A stretch of DNA of 64,000 bases from NCBI GenBank assembly GCA_963798275.1, contig CAWCTB010000001.1:5258-69257 (forward strand), read 5' to 3'. The DNA comes from CAWCTB01 sp963798275 (GTDB lineage: Bacteria; Acidobacteriota; Terriglobia; Terriglobales; Acidobacteriaceae). Under the pieces are notes generated by a model. The model was not told the origin of the DNA. It did not search any database and saw nothing but the letters and a program-made list of their open reading frames with translations. This document shows, piece after piece, positions 13,256 to 22,756 of this stretch. The first letter of the stretch is position 1; the number at the start of each line of letters is the position of its first letter. The translations under genes and the position numbers were made by a program.

Positions 13256-14624
13256 TCACTTAGCGGAAGCGTACTTTCCCGCCATCGCCGCCTCCACTTC
13301 GTCAGCCGTGTGCGGCAGCGCTCCGCTCAGGTTCACCAGCTTGCCGTTGGAATCGACATAGAAGATATCTTCAATGCGCACTCCGATTTTCTCTTCAGGA
13401 ATATAGATCCCCGGCTCGATGGTGAAGACCATGCCGCGATCGAGCCGGGTTTTGATGTCCCCGACGTCGTGGACCTCGAGTCCGACGAAGTGACCGACGC
13501 CATGAATGAAATATGGCCCGAGCGGCTGGCCATGCAGGTCCTTGCCGTGGTGGTTGATGTAGTCGTAGGCAACCTGGTAGAGGGAGTTCTGGCCTTTGCC
13601 GGTCAGGGTCGAGAGCCCGGCGTTGAACGAATCGATCGCCGCCCTCTGCGCGCCGAGCACGATGTCGTAGATCTCGCGCTGCCGCGCGGTGAACTTGCCG
13701 CCGGCGGGAGCGGTGCGGGTGATGTCGGAGGCGTACATGGCGTACTCTCCGGCGACATCCATCACCACCACGTCGCCCGCGGCGATAGGCCCGTCGTCGG
13801 CGGAGTAATGCAGTACGGTGGAGTTGTAGCCCGCACCGACGATGGGAGCATAGGCCGGGCGCTCGCAGCCGCGCTTCTCAAATTCGTACTGCATGCGGGC
13901 TGAAATGTCGTGCTCGTTGAGCCCGGGCTTGAGCATAGCCAACGCTGCAAAGTGGGCTGCCACGGAGGCGTCCGTGGCGTGGCGGATGCGTTCGATCTCG
14001 CCCGCGTCCTTAATGATTCGGGACTCGGCGATGGCTGGTTTGACGTCCTTGGTCGCGACCCCGGCAGGCAGGGTGTTAGTGCGGCGCAGCCAGTCCAACG
14101 TGTTGGTTGCGGCATTCTGTTCGCCACTCTCGGGCAGGTCGAGGTAGAGGCCCCGTCCTGGAGCCAGCAACTGTCCTAGTTGCTGCGGCAGTTGGTCGAG
14201 GCTGGCCACCCGGTCGAAGCCCGTAATCGATGCAGCCTGCGGATTCTCCGGGCCCAGCTTGGGCCCCGTCCACTTCTCCTGCACCAGGTTGCGCGGAGGG
14301 AATGAAGAGGATTTCGATATAGGGATGGGCATCTTTCCCCGACACTTCGGGCGATATCAGCAATGCCCCGCCGGGCTCGCTCGAGCCGGAGAAATAGAAG
14401 AAGTCATTGTCCTGGCGGAAGCCGTAAACCGCATTGGGGCCTTCGGACTCCGTTCCGGCGAATATTACGGCAACACCGCCGTTTAGCTTTTTGGCGAGCG
14501 CGACCCGGCGAGCACGGTAATCGGCATTCGATTGGCGATCGAGCGCGGCCGAGGACAGCCAGGCCAAGCCGAGAAGGACGCACAGAGAACAACGAAGCAA
14601 CCGGTCAAAGCGATTCAGGTTCAT
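13256..14624 (-). CDS. Secreted Xaa-Pro aminopeptidase (M24B), one frame break
   Basis: Metallopeptidase that removes N-terminal residues preceding proline. The N-terminus MNLNRFDRLLRCSLCVLLGL is a signal peptide ending near LSSAALD, so the enzyme is exported. The aminopeptidase-P N-domain follows (FRQDNDFFYFSGSSEPGG), then the pita-bread catalytic domain with metal ligands in VVMDVAGEYAMYASDITR (two Asp), HGVGHFVGLEVHD (His), TIEPGIYI (Glu) and VRIEDIF (Glu). One net +1 break near 14297 separates the halves; deleting one T restores LFIPPRNLVQEKWTGP, which is family-like. ATG at 14624 is chosen because it begins the signal peptide. Confidence 0.9.
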
Positions 14625-14648
14625 GTCTTGTTTTCCAGACAACGTCGT

Positions 14649-16322
14649 CTACACCCCGACAGGAAATGGCTTGGCGCTGTGTTCTTCACCGCGGGCCTGC
14701 ACCAGGCTGTCGAAGCGTCCCTGCAGCAGCGACATCAGGCCGGTGTACCAGTAACCAAAAACGAAGAGGACCAGAAAAGGTACGGTGAAGTAGTTCTCGT
14801 TGGTCATGGCATAGAAGACCGTCCAGGCAAAGTATGCGCCGATCAGCAACTCGATCCACGGAACCCATCCCAGGCGCTTGCGATACTTCCTGGCGGCGAC
14901 CGTCCTGTCCTGCTTGTTCACGACGCGGTATTTGGGAGTGCGGGCAAACGCCGTTTGTTTTCCCACGATTGCCTCGAACACCGCCTTGGTGTTGGTGACC
15001 GTCAAACCGATCCCAAGCCCCATCAGGGGCGGCAGATAGAGAAACGTCCGATACCACGTCTTCGGGAACAGTTCCTTCTGCGACACCAGGTAGAAGCTGG
15101 AAATCGAGAAGGTCGATGCCAGGAACAGCGGCAGGTCGATGTAGAGCATCTGGAACCAGCCCTGATAGAAGCGGATCATCATGGCGGGTAGCAGCAGCGT
15201 GCTCAGCACGATCATCAGCGGGTAGCTGAGGTTCGCCGTCAGGTGATACCAGGCCTCGATCTTCTCCCGCTTTGAAACCTTGGAGCCCAGCACCTTGGGC
15301 AGGTCTTTCTTGGCGCACTGGATCAGCCCTTTGGCCCAGCGTGCCTGTTGCGTCTTGAACGCGGTCATCTCGATGGGCAGCTCGGCGGGACATTCCACGT
15401 CCTGCAAGTAACGGAACTGCCACCCCTTGAGCTGCGAGCGGTAGCTGAGGTCGGTGTCTTCGGTCAGGGTGTCGTGTTCCCAGCCGCCGGCGTCGTCGAT
15501 GGCCTGGCGGCGCCACATCCCGGCGGTGCCGTTGAAGTTGAAAAACACGCCGGCACGGGAGCGGCCGCCGTGTTCCAGCACGAAGTGCCCGTCGAGCAGG
15601 ATGGCCTCAACTTCCGTCAGGAATGAGTAATTGCGGTTCAGGTGGGTCCAGCGGGTCTGCACCATCCCGATCTTGGGGTCGGCGAAGTGATGGATCACCT
15701 TCATCAGCCAGTCGGACTGGGGCGTGAAGTCGGCGTCGAAGATGGCGATGAATTCGCTATCGGTATGCTTCAGCCCGGCATCGAGCGCGCCGGCCTTGAA
15801 TCCCTCGCGGTTGGTGCGATGGTGGTAGGTGATGTTGTGACCCATCGCCGCATAGCGCTCGACCACCGCGGCCGCAACCTGTACGGTCTCGTCGGTGGAG
15901 TCGTCGAGCACCTGGATTTCCAGCTTCTCGCGCGGATACTCCAGCTTGCAGACGCACTCGACGAGGCGGTCGATGACATACTGCTCGTTGAAGATGGGCA
16001 ACTGAATGGTGACCTTGGGCAGTTCGGAAAAGTACGCCGAAGGCGTGGTGACTTTGTTCTTGCGGTGCTTGTAGTAGAGGTAAACCAACTGGTAGCGATG
16101 CAGGCCGTAAAATGCCAGCAGAATCAGGACAATGAAGTAGGGAATCAGGAGCGCAAGGTCGAAGCCGTTGGCGCGGTAGAGTCCCTTGAAGGTGGTGTCG
16201 AGGAAGTGCGTGCGCAGGTAATGCCGCAAGCCATGCGGGGGCTCGGCCAACAGAATGCAGAACAGGCTCAAGGCAGGGTTCAGGGAGTGCTCCGTCTCAA
16301 GAATCCGCGCCCCAGGCGGCAT
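14649..16322 (-). CDS. Processive family-2 glycosyltransferase, CslA/mannan-synthase-like
   Basis: A 557-residue inner-membrane glycosyltransferase. One N-terminal transmembrane helix (LALLIPYFIVLILLAFYGL) precedes a GT2 domain with DDSTDETVQVA, the DAD metal site in AIFDADFTPQSDW, the TED acid in LTEDTDLSYRS and the QQARWAKG product-binding motif. Four or so hydrophobic helices follow. This arrangement and motif set match plant CslA and bacterial beta-1,4-mannan or glucan synthases, enzymes that make and extrude a beta-linked polysaccharide from GDP- or UDP-sugars. No BcsB-like or c-di-GMP PilZ domain is attached, so it is unlikely to be bacterial cellulose synthase proper. Gene intact; 24 bp downstream of the peptidase start, so not certain to be an operon. 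Confidence 0.88.
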   Translation of the reverse strand: MPPGARILETEHSLNPALSLFCILLAEPPHGLRHYLRTHFLDTTFKGLYRANGFDLALLIPYFIVLILLAFYGLHRYQLVYLYYKHRKNKVTTPSAYFSELPKVTIQLPIFNEQYVIDRLVECVCKLEYPREKLEIQVLDDSTDETVQVAAAVVERYAAMGHNITYHHRTNREGFKAGALDAGLKHTDSEFIAIFDADFTPQSDWLMKVIHHFADPKIGMVQTRWTHLNRNYSFLTEVEAILLDGHFVLEHGGRSRAGVFFNFNGTAGMWRRQAIDDAGGWEHDTLTEDTDLSYRSQLKGWQFRYLQDVECPAELPIEMTAFKTQQARWAKGLIQCAKKDLPKVLGSKVSKREKIEAWYHLTANLSYPLMIVLSTLLLPAMMIRFYQGWFQMLYIDLPLFLASTFSISSFYLVSQKELFPKTWYRTFLYLPPLMGLGIGLTVTNTKAVFEAIVGKQTAFARTPKYRVVNKQDRTVAARKYRKRLGWVPWIELLIGAYFAWTVFYAMTNENYFTVPFLVLFVFGYWYTGLMSLLQGRFDSLVQARGEEHSAKPFPVGV

Positions 16323-16487
16323 GGCGCGCAGCGTTTGCGCTTATGAACGGATGATTGTACCTGAGGGAGCTGGGTCGAACCGAACGGAACTCCGGCTGCC
16401 GAATTGCTGAAAAGGGTGCAGGCAATTTTGTTCCGCTCCGTTGACTACGCAGGGCCGAAGGCTAACAATGAAACCTGGCGAACGGGT

Positions 16488-18128
16488 ATGAAACTGCGGA
16501 GGGCCTCTACCCCCATTCTGGTCTGGGCATTGCTGTGCTCCTTGCTGGCATCCGGGCAGTCGCCGCAGGCCGGTGTTGGCGGAGCCGGAGCTGCAGAACA
16601 AAAGCCGGCAGTAGGGGGCGCACCGCACTATCCGGATGACGGCTACCTCGCCCACGACCGCTATACCAATGCATTCTTCGGGTTCTGGTTCCAATTGCCC
16701 GATGAGGCCTACTTGAAGCCGATTCCCCTGCCAGCCGCACCCGAAGGGCGTATCGACCTGCTGGAGTTGCTGGGGCCGGCGCCGCAGCGCCCACAAATCT
16801 CAATATCGGCGTACCCGCCCGGCGAAAAACGGCCGGATGCCAAGGCCGCCCTGCGCAATCTGCTTGACCAGGAGTTGGCGATTGGCGTCGAGGAGTTGCA
16901 CGCGCTTTCCAAGACCAACATCGCAGGTCACCAGTTTTTCTATTACGAAACCCGGCGTGGGATTGACCAGCATGCGATTTATGCAACCGAGTTGGACGGC
17001 TATATCGTGCGAGTGATTCTGGCAGCGCACGATGCGAAGGTGGAGCAGCAACTGATCAAGGCGTTCACCAACATCAAGTTTGTTCCGCCTGCTTCGGCAG
17101 AACAATACGCCGGGGTGGGAGCTGTCAAGTACGAGGGGCCTTCCATTCCCTATCGCCGTCTGCAGGAGCTGAAGTCGGATCCTCCGGCGATGAAGATCGA
17201 CCCCGGCAGGGTGGCGGGAAACGTCTACGAGAATGGCCAGCTTGGATTCGCCTACGAGCTGCCCAAGGGATGGAAGGTTGGGCACGAAGGCGCGGTGCAG
17301 CCTGCGGTCGAACAATGGCGGAAGCGAGTGGCGCCCAGCACAGACATCGGGCCAGGCGAGCGCACGCTGCAGCAGGCCTGCGAACGTGTGCTGTTTTCAG
17401 CGTGGAAGACCGAGCCCGATCCGGGCGGAGACGTGCTGTACGAGGACTTCGGCGAAGTGACTGTGTCGGCAATGGCTCTGTCCTGCTTTCCCAACGTTGA
17501 GTTTCCCAGCGACCTTAGCGAAAGCAATCCGATTCGAAACTTTCTTTTGTCCTACGGGCTCAGCCACCCCATCATGCGCGACATGCGGGGGGCGACCGCC
17601 CTGGCAACCGAAGGTCGAACGTTTGTGGTGGCGCAGGGAGTCGTCGCCTATCAGGCGGCGGGGGAAGCGCTCTCCCGGCGGGTCTCCATCGCGATGGCCC
17701 TCACCCGGCAGCGGGGCTATCTGCTGAGCTTCTTCTATGCGGCTCCGCACGATTCGGATCTTCGTGAACTGATGAATGCCAAGGCGTTGTTCGATCCCGA
17801 GCCGACGGCCAACCCCGCGAAAACAACCGTGGCAGAGAAGACCCCGCCGCCGAAGAGTAGCCCACAGCCCGGCGCAGCAGTCGGTTCCGGGACGTCCACG
17901 GCGCAGATACCTGCAGCCGGCGCTAAGCCGGGCGGCGGCCCAGCTTCCACCAGTTCGCCGGAGCCGGCACCGAGCGCTTCGGCTGGTTCTCAGCCGGCGG
18001 CGGACTTGGAACAAACTTCGCAGCCCGCTGCCGAGGCCGCGCCTTCACACCCAAGTTTGTTGCGGCCCGGGGAGACGATGCAGGACCAGCAGAGTCAGGG
18101 CAAACCACTGCCCAAGAGAAATCCGTAG
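16488..18128 (+). CDS. Secreted hypothetical protein with Pro/Ala/Ser-rich C-terminal tail
   Basis: Unrecognised protein of about 546 residues. It starts MKLRRASTPILVWALLCSLL, a signal peptide. Two similar halves seem present, each with a short element of the type NGQLGFAYELPKGW / NAFFGFWFQLPDEAY, a pattern seen in exported proteins that carry a repeated beta-sandwich domain. From about residue 445 the sequence is low complexity (PPPKSSPQPGAAV, PEPAPSASAGSQPAADL) and probably disordered or wall-facing. ATG at 16488 is preferred over 16404 because it opens the signal peptide. It is divergent from the glycosyltransferase gene, 165 bp apart. No function assigned. Confidence 0.7.
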   Translation: MKLRRASTPILVWALLCSLLASGQSPQAGVGGAGAAEQKPAVGGAPHYPDDGYLAHDRYTNAFFGFWFQLPDEAYLKPIPLPAAPEGRIDLLELLGPAPQRPQISISAYPPGEKRPDAKAALRNLLDQELAIGVEELHALSKTNIAGHQFFYYETRRGIDQHAIYATELDGYIVRVILAAHDAKVEQQLIKAFTNIKFVPPASAEQYAGVGAVKYEGPSIPYRRLQELKSDPPAMKIDPGRVAGNVYENGQLGFAYELPKGWKVGHEGAVQPAVEQWRKRVAPSTDIGPGERTLQQACERVLFSAWKTEPDPGGDVLYEDFGEVTVSAMALSCFPNVEFPSDLSESNPIRNFLLSYGLSHPIMRDMRGATALATEGRTFVVAQGVVAYQAAGEALSRRVSIAMALTRQRGYLLSFFYAAPHDSDLRELMNAKALFDPEPTANPAKTTVAEKTPPPKSSPQPGAAVGSGTSTAQIPAAGAKPGGGPASTSSPEPAPSASAGSQPAADLEQTSQPAAEAAPSHPSLLRPGETMQDQQSQGKPLPKRNP

Positions 18129-18167
18129 AGTAGTTCCATAATTGCTGTGTCTCTGAATTGTATTTGG

Positions 18168-18300
18168 TAGAGCGGCGTTTCAGCGCCGCGTCCAGATGTT
18201 CCCAAATCGCGTCCGTGCGCGTCAGCCCGTGTCTACGGGCTGACGCCACGGAACAAAGTAGCGAGCGCGCAACGCTGGCCTGAAGGCCTGCTCTACCCAA
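18168..18300. repeat. Dispersed CTGAAGG hairpin element, copy 2
   Basis: The 237-bp gap between the secreted protein and DinB has no gene but three hairpins: GCGGCG-tttcag-CGCCGC (18172-18189), TCAGCCCGT-gtct-ACGGGCTGA (18222-18243, nine perfect pairs) and a GGCCTGAAGGCC core near 18277-18288 followed by TGCTCTACCC. The same GGCCTGAAGGCC plus CTCTACCC ending recurs at 63.1 kb. Confidence 0.65.
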
Positions 18301-18365
18301 AACACCCAAACTCTGGATCTGCTCTAGTAATTTCGAATCCGTGCCCCTCGCCTGAATGGCGCGGC

Positions 18366-18824
18366 TTACTTGCCGACCAGCCTGCGAATCTGGGCGAGGT
18401 GATTGATGTCGTGTCCCGCTATCTGGCGCGCCAGATCGGCGACGCTCATCCGTCCTCGCTCGACATGCATGCCGTGACGCTGCCATTGTTCGTCGCTGAG
18501 CCGATCGAACATCTGCAGGTTCGCCTCGCGCAGTAAGCGAAAGAGCTGAAGCGATTCTTGCGGGTCCCGTTTGGAGTACGCGCCCAAGTTCTCCCACAGG
18601 TCCTGGTCGAAACTCGACAGCGGAGTGCCGTCGTGCTCGATCATTTGCCGGTAGCGCCAGGTGCTGCCGACCTCAGCTTCAGCAAGGTGAGCGAGGATCT
18701 CCGCCACGGACCATTTATTCGGGTCGGGGCGCTGGCGAAGTTTTTCTCCCGGAATGTCCTGGATCAGCGCGCCGAGCTGTTGCGCGGTCCCGCGCTGCAC
18801 GGCGATTGGATCCTTACCATCCAT
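18366..18824 (-). CDS. DinB-family (DUF1569/DfsB-like) protein
   Basis: About 152 residues with the four-helix DinB fold: a His in EILAHLAEAEVGSTWRY and two late His residues in IAGHDINHLAQIRRL, the usual metal triad. Bacterial members include thiol-dependent hydrolases, but most are uncharacterised. The start is uncertain. ATG at 18824 is the first ATG, yet the upstream in-frame codons read TLETPEQYKARILALMDGKD, which resembles the family N-terminus, so the true start may be a CTG or TTG near 18885, or an ATG may have been lost by a base error. The gene follows mqnC closely on the same strand, suggesting co-transcription. Confidence 0.78.
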   Translation of the reverse strand: MDGKDPIAVQRGTAQQLGALIQDIPGEKLRQRPDPNKWSVAEILAHLAEAEVGSTWRYRQMIEHDGTPLSSFDQDLWENLGAYSKRDPQESLQLFRLLREANLQMFDRLSDEQWQRHGMHVERGRMSVADLARQIAGHDINHLAQIRRLVGK

Positions 18825-18891
18825 CAAGGCGAGAATGCGCGCTTTGTACTGTTCAGGAGTTTCCAGGGTAGCATCGAGCCTTCTGCTCAGT

Positions 18892-19938
18892 TTAGTTCAG
18901 GAAGAACTTCGTGTACAGCGTATCGCGTTGCGCCGGACGGAAACCGGCGTCGCGGATGATGCGGCGGAGCTCTTCCTCGGTGGTGCAGTTGCGCACGCCG
19001 GCAGCGCGCACCACGTTCTCCTCGATCATCACGGAGCCGACGTCGTTGCCGCCGAAGCGCAGACCGGTCTGGCAGACTTTGAGCCCCTGCGTGACCCAAC
19101 TGGATTGCACGTTCTCGAAGTTGGTGAGGAATAGACGCGCAATCGCCAGGGTCTTGAGATATTCGACCGCAGTGGCCTCATCCCATCCCCGGCCGCCGAG
19201 TGCAGTGTTCTGCGGCTGAAAGGACCAGGGGATGAACGCGGTAAATCCGCCGGTCTCTTCCTGCAAGTCGTAAATCGCCTGGAAGTGGTTGACGCGGTGC
19301 TCGTAGTTTTCGCCCACACCGAACATCATGGTGGCGGTGGTGCGCATGCCGAGCTTGTGGGCGGTGCGGTGCACGTTCAGCCAATCGTTGGTAAGGCACT
19401 TCAGGCGGGCGATCTTGTAGCGCACTTCGTCGTCGAGAATTTCAGCGCCGCCTCCGGGGATGGAATCGAGTCCGGCATCGCGCAGCCGCTGGATGGTGTC
19501 TTCGATAGTGAGGCCGCTTACTTCGGCGATGCAGATGATCTCCGAGGCCGAGAAGCAATGCAGGTGTACCTGCGGAAAGCGCTGCTTCAGGCCGCTGAGC
19601 ATGGCCTCGTACCACTCGATCTTCAGGTCGGGATGCAGTCCGCCCTGCAACAGCACGCCGGTGCCGCCCAGTTCCACGGTTTCCCTGACTTTGTCGTACA
19701 CCGTGTCGAAGTCGAGTATGTAGCCCTCGGCGGCGAGCTTTCCCTTCAGCGGCCGGTAAAAAGCACAGAAGGTGCAGTACTCGGTGCAGAAGTTGGTGTA
19801 GTTGATGTTGCGGTCGATGATGTAGGTGACCACGCCATCGGGGTGCAGCCGGCGGCGCACCGCGTCGGCTTCCATGCCGATGCCGATCAGGTCATCGGAG
19901 CGAAACATCTCCAGCGCTTCCGCTTTTGTCAGGGACAT
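18892..19938 (-). CDS. mqnC: Cyclic dehypoxanthinyl futalosine synthase MqnC (radical SAM)
   Basis: Radical SAM enzyme that cyclises dehypoxanthine futalosine in the futalosine route to menaquinone. The iron-sulfur cysteines lie in CTEYCTFCAFYR (CxxxCxxC). The segments VLLQGGLHPDLKIEWYE, LDSIPGGGAEILDDEVR and TATMMFGVGENYEHRV are typical of MqnC and of the related MqnE and CofH; the total length (348 residues) and IPWSFQPQNT favour MqnC. Downstream on the same strand lies a DinB gene. It is divergent from the DUF2844 gene. Intact. Confidence 0.93.
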   Translation of the reverse strand: MSLTKAEALEMFRSDDLIGIGMEADAVRRRLHPDGVVTYIIDRNINYTNFCTEYCTFCAFYRPLKGKLAAEGYILDFDTVYDKVRETVELGGTGVLLQGGLHPDLKIEWYEAMLSGLKQRFPQVHLHCFSASEIICIAEVSGLTIEDTIQRLRDAGLDSIPGGGAEILDDEVRYKIARLKCLTNDWLNVHRTAHKLGMRTTATMMFGVGENYEHRVNHFQAIYDLQEETGGFTAFIPWSFQPQNTALGGRGWDEATAVEYLKTLAIARLFLTNFENVQSSWVTQGLKVCQTGLRFGGNDVGSVMIEENVVRAAGVRNCTTEEELRRIIRDAGFRPAQRDTLYTKFFLN

Positions 19939-20199
19939 AAGAAAATCACAAGCCTTGGTGACATTTTACGGTGAATCTGCACAGCAGGGAAGCCACGTTG
20001 CTGCATCAAAGTAAAAGCAGAAAAGGCCCGGCCGCAATACATTGCGAAACAATGTCGGCGGACCTGCGTTTATACAACGCAGGAACCGCTGCCGGAACCC
20101 TATACAATGTAAGTTCAGCCTCCGCTTCGTCAGATCGTACCACCGACGCTGGTTTCAAACGCAAGCCTAACCAGGTGAGCAGGTCAAAGGAACTTCCCT
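19939..20199. promoter_or_regulatory. Divergent intergenic region with two short hairpins
   Basis: Between mqnC and the DUF2844 gene. ACATTG-cgaaa-CAATGT (20039-20055) and CCTGCGTT-tatac-AACGCAGG (20063-20083, eight perfect pairs) lie about 120-160 bp before the DUF2844 start; ACAATGT recurs at about 20103-20109. These may be operator sites or a leader structure. The downstream gene has no strong Shine-Dalgarno sequence that I can point to. Confidence 0.4.
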
Positions 20200-20679
20200 A
20201 TGAAACTTCCCGATTCGATTGGATTCTCTCGCGCCGGAGCCGTGCGCGCTGTGTTGCTGCCGGTGCTTCTGGCGCTGGCGTTTCCCGCCTGGGCAGCGCT
20301 GGGCGACAACCAGATGTCGGTACAGAACGACCAGGTACATATGAAGGGCAGCCTGCGCAGCGTTGCCATGCAGCGCTACGTGATGCACGAGATCCAGTTA
20401 CCCTCGGGCGGCGCGGTGCGTGAGTTCGCAACCGTGCAGGGATCGGTGTTCGGAGTTGCCTGGAGCGGGCCATCGGTGCCCGATCTGCAACAGGTCCTGG
20501 GTTCGTACTTCGAACAGATGAAACAATCCGTGCAGAACCGGCGCGGACACGGTCCGCTGGTCATTGAGACTCCCGGGCTGGTTTTGCAGCAGTCAGGCCA
20601 CATGCACAGTGGTTTCTACGGCAGCGCCTATGTGCCGGGAATGCTGCCGCAAGGCGTTGACACCAACGAGATCAAGTGA
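20200..20679 (+). CDS. DUF2844-type exported protein
   Basis: A 159-residue protein with an N-terminal signal peptide (VRAVLLPVLLALAFPAWAAL) and a DUF2844-like body: LGDNQMSVQNDQVHMKGSLR, YVMHEIQLPSGGAVREFAT, VFGVAWSGPSVPDLQQVLG. The function of the family is not known to me. The gene overlaps or abuts the DUF3443 gene (the stop TGA at 20677-20679 is 11 bp before the preferred next start), an arrangement I recall from other genomes, so the two products probably work together outside the cytoplasm. Confidence 0.82.
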   Translation: MKLPDSIGFSRAGAVRAVLLPVLLALAFPAWAALGDNQMSVQNDQVHMKGSLRSVAMQRYVMHEIQLPSGGAVREFATVQGSVFGVAWSGPSVPDLQQVLGSYFEQMKQSVQNRRGHGPLVIETPGLVLQQSGHMHSGFYGSAYVPGMLPQGVDTNEIK

Positions 20680-20690
20680 AGGGGATGCAA

Positions 20691-22202
20691 GTGCGAACAC
20701 TGGGAATGGTGGCGGTACTTTGCGGCGTGTTGGGCATGGTCGCCTGTGGCAGCAGCAGCGGCGGCAGTAGCGGAGGTGGTTCGACGATTACCTCCGTGTC
20801 GGTGAGTTGCTCCCCAACTACCCTTATGCCCGGGCAGACGAGCCAGTGCACCGCGACCGTGAGCGGCACCGGCAGTTTCAGTTCCTCCGTCACCTGGTCG
20901 GCGAGCGCGGGTTCGATTTCGAATGCCGGCCTCTTTACCGCCCCCACCACTAACGCGACCTTGCTGGTGACAGTGACCGCGACCTCGACTCAGGACACTT
21001 CCAAGTCGGGTGCGGCGACGGTCACGGTAAGCCCGGCGTCGCAGGTGTCGAACGTATTGCCGATCATCGTGGATGCTGGGCCATCCGGGCTCTCGTACGC
21101 CTATGTGAATGGGGCGTTTGCAACGGTGACGGTCTGCGTGCCCGGTACCAGCACCTGCCAGAGCATCGACCACGTTCTGGTGGACACGGGCTCGGAGGGA
21201 CTGCGCCTGGTCGGTTCGGTGCTGACGTTGAACCTTCCGGTGCAGAAGGACTCGAGCGGCAACACGATCGGGGAGTGCACGCAGTTCGCCGACGGCTATT
21301 CCTGGGGCGCGGTGGCTGGCGCTGACGTTCAGATGGCGGGCGAAAAGGCGACCTCAGTGCCGATTCAGATCATCGGGACCAGTACGTTGCCTAATATCCC
21401 AAGCGCCTGCAGTAGTACCGGAACCGGCGAAAACGATGTGCAGACGCTGGGAGCGAACGGAGTTCTGGGCGTAGGAGTTTTCGAGCAGGATTGTGGAGGG
21501 TATTGCGTTAACACCACGAGCAACGGTTTCTATTACACATGTCCCGGCAACACCAACTGCACCCAAACCACCGTCGCGCTCGCCAACCAGGTGCAGAACC
21601 CGGTGTGGCTGTTCCCGCAGGACAACAACGGCATACTGATCCAATTGCCTTCGGTTCCGCTGGGCACAGGGTCGGTGAATCCCACTGGCTCGCTGATCTT
21701 CGGCATCGACACCCAATCGGACAACGCTCTCGGGAGCGCGAGCTTTTATACCACCACGCCGTCCGGCGACTATCAGTCGGTCACCTTAAACGGTCAGACG
21801 TATAACGACAGTTGCAGCTCCACGAACAGTCCGACTTGCTCCTATATCGACAGTGGCTCGAACGCGTGGTTCATCCTCAATGCCGCGACCCTGGGCGTGA
21901 CGCAGTGTTCGGGAACCAATTCGTCTTTCTACTGCCAAAATCCGACCAGCAACTTCCAGGCAACGGCCACCGGTGCCAATGCAATAAGCGGAACCGTTGG
22001 ATTCAGCATCGGCGATGCGGATACGCTGTTCAACAACAATCAGTCGGCCACCGCCTTTGTTGAGTTGGGATCGCCGGGAAACACAGCCGCATCGGGTCCG
22101 ACCTTCGACTTTGGCCTGCCGTTTTTCTATGGGAAGTCAGTGTTCGTGGTGATCGAAAATCACTCAACCTCGAAGGGGCAGGGACCAGCCTGGGCGTACT
22201 AA
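20691..22202 (+). CDS. DUF3443-type lipoprotein with two pepsin-like D-T/S-G-S motifs
   Basis: About 503 residues. The N-terminus MRTLGMVAVLCGVLGMVACG has a probable lipobox ending at Cys, followed by a Gly/Ser linker and a bacterial Ig-like domain (SVSVSCSPTTLMPGQTSQC, SAGSISNAGLFTAPTT). The large domain holds HVLVDTGSEGLRLVG and, about 220 residues later, CSYIDSGSNAWFIL. The two motifs resemble the paired catalytic aspartates of pepsin-type proteases; this is inference, not established for the family. GTG at 20691 is preferred because AAGGGG lies six bases upstream; GTG at 20676 and ATG at 20685 are alternatives. Translationally close to the DUF2844 gene. Confidence 0.78.
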   Translation: MRTLGMVAVLCGVLGMVACGSSSGGSSGGGSTITSVSVSCSPTTLMPGQTSQCTATVSGTGSFSSSVTWSASAGSISNAGLFTAPTTNATLLVTVTATSTQDTSKSGAATVTVSPASQVSNVLPIIVDAGPSGLSYAYVNGAFATVTVCVPGTSTCQSIDHVLVDTGSEGLRLVGSVLTLNLPVQKDSSGNTIGECTQFADGYSWGAVAGADVQMAGEKATSVPIQIIGTSTLPNIPSACSSTGTGENDVQTLGANGVLGVGVFEQDCGGYCVNTTSNGFYYTCPGNTNCTQTTVALANQVQNPVWLFPQDNNGILIQLPSVPLGTGSVNPTGSLIFGIDTQSDNALGSASFYTTTPSGDYQSVTLNGQTYNDSCSSTNSPTCSYIDSGSNAWFILNAATLGVTQCSGTNSSFYCQNPTSNFQATATGANAISGTVGFSIGDADTLFNNNQSATAFVELGSPGNTAASGPTFDFGLPFFYGKSVFVVIENHSTSKGQGPAWAY

Positions 22203-22239
22203 ACGCAGGCTAAGCGGACCTGCCGTCAAGCGGCTCGTT

Positions 22240-22734
22240 ATGGTGGGAGACAGCAGAGAGCGCGAACCCAGGGCATGCCGTCCCCGCATGGAGGGATACG
22301 GCGTTCCCCGCGGCCAGCAAGGCACGTTGCCGTGGGAGTGGGCACGACAGCGCTTCAGCCGCTCTCACAATTACTGGTTCACGTCGGTGCGGCCCGACGG
22401 CTCGCCCCACACCATGCTGGTTTGGGGTGTGTGGCTGGAGGGCGCATGGTACTTCTCTACGGCAGCGACCAGCCGCAAATCGCGCAACCTCGCCGTCAAT
22501 CCCAAGTGCGTCGTGTGCAACGAGGATGCGGTCGAGGCGGTAATCCTGGAGGGCACCGCCCGTAGGCTGGCAGTGCCCGATATCCCGCCGAAGGCCTTCA
22601 GCGATTACAAAGAAAAATACGGATGGGACTTGGATCCGCAACGAGGACCGGTCTGGGAGGTACGGCCGCATACCGTGTTCGCTATGCCGGAGAAACAGTT
22701 TCCGCAAGCCGTCACCAAGTGGACTTTCGAGTGA
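22240..22734 (+). CDS. Pyridoxamine 5'-phosphate oxidase-like flavoprotein
   Basis: A 164-residue split-barrel protein of the PPOX/FMN- or F420-binding superfamily. The barrel can be read from NYWFTSVRPDGSPHTMLVWG through WYFSTAATSRKSRNLAVNP to VEAVILEGTARRL. The TSRKSRNL segment corresponds to the phosphate-binding region of the cofactor. Such proteins reduce or oxidise small molecules, or bind haem, and the substrate cannot be told. ATG at 22240 or the internal ATG at 22288 may be used; the later one matches the family N-terminus better. 37 bp after the DUF3443 gene. Confidence 0.8.
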   Translation: MVGDSREREPRACRPRMEGYGVPRGQQGTLPWEWARQRFSRSHNYWFTSVRPDGSPHTMLVWGVWLEGAWYFSTAATSRKSRNLAVNPKCVVCNEDAVEAVILEGTARRLAVPDIPPKAFSDYKEKYGWDLDPQRGPVWEVRPHTVFAMPEKQFPQAVTKWTFE

Positions 22735-22756
22735 GCGGCGTTCGTCTCAGGTGATC

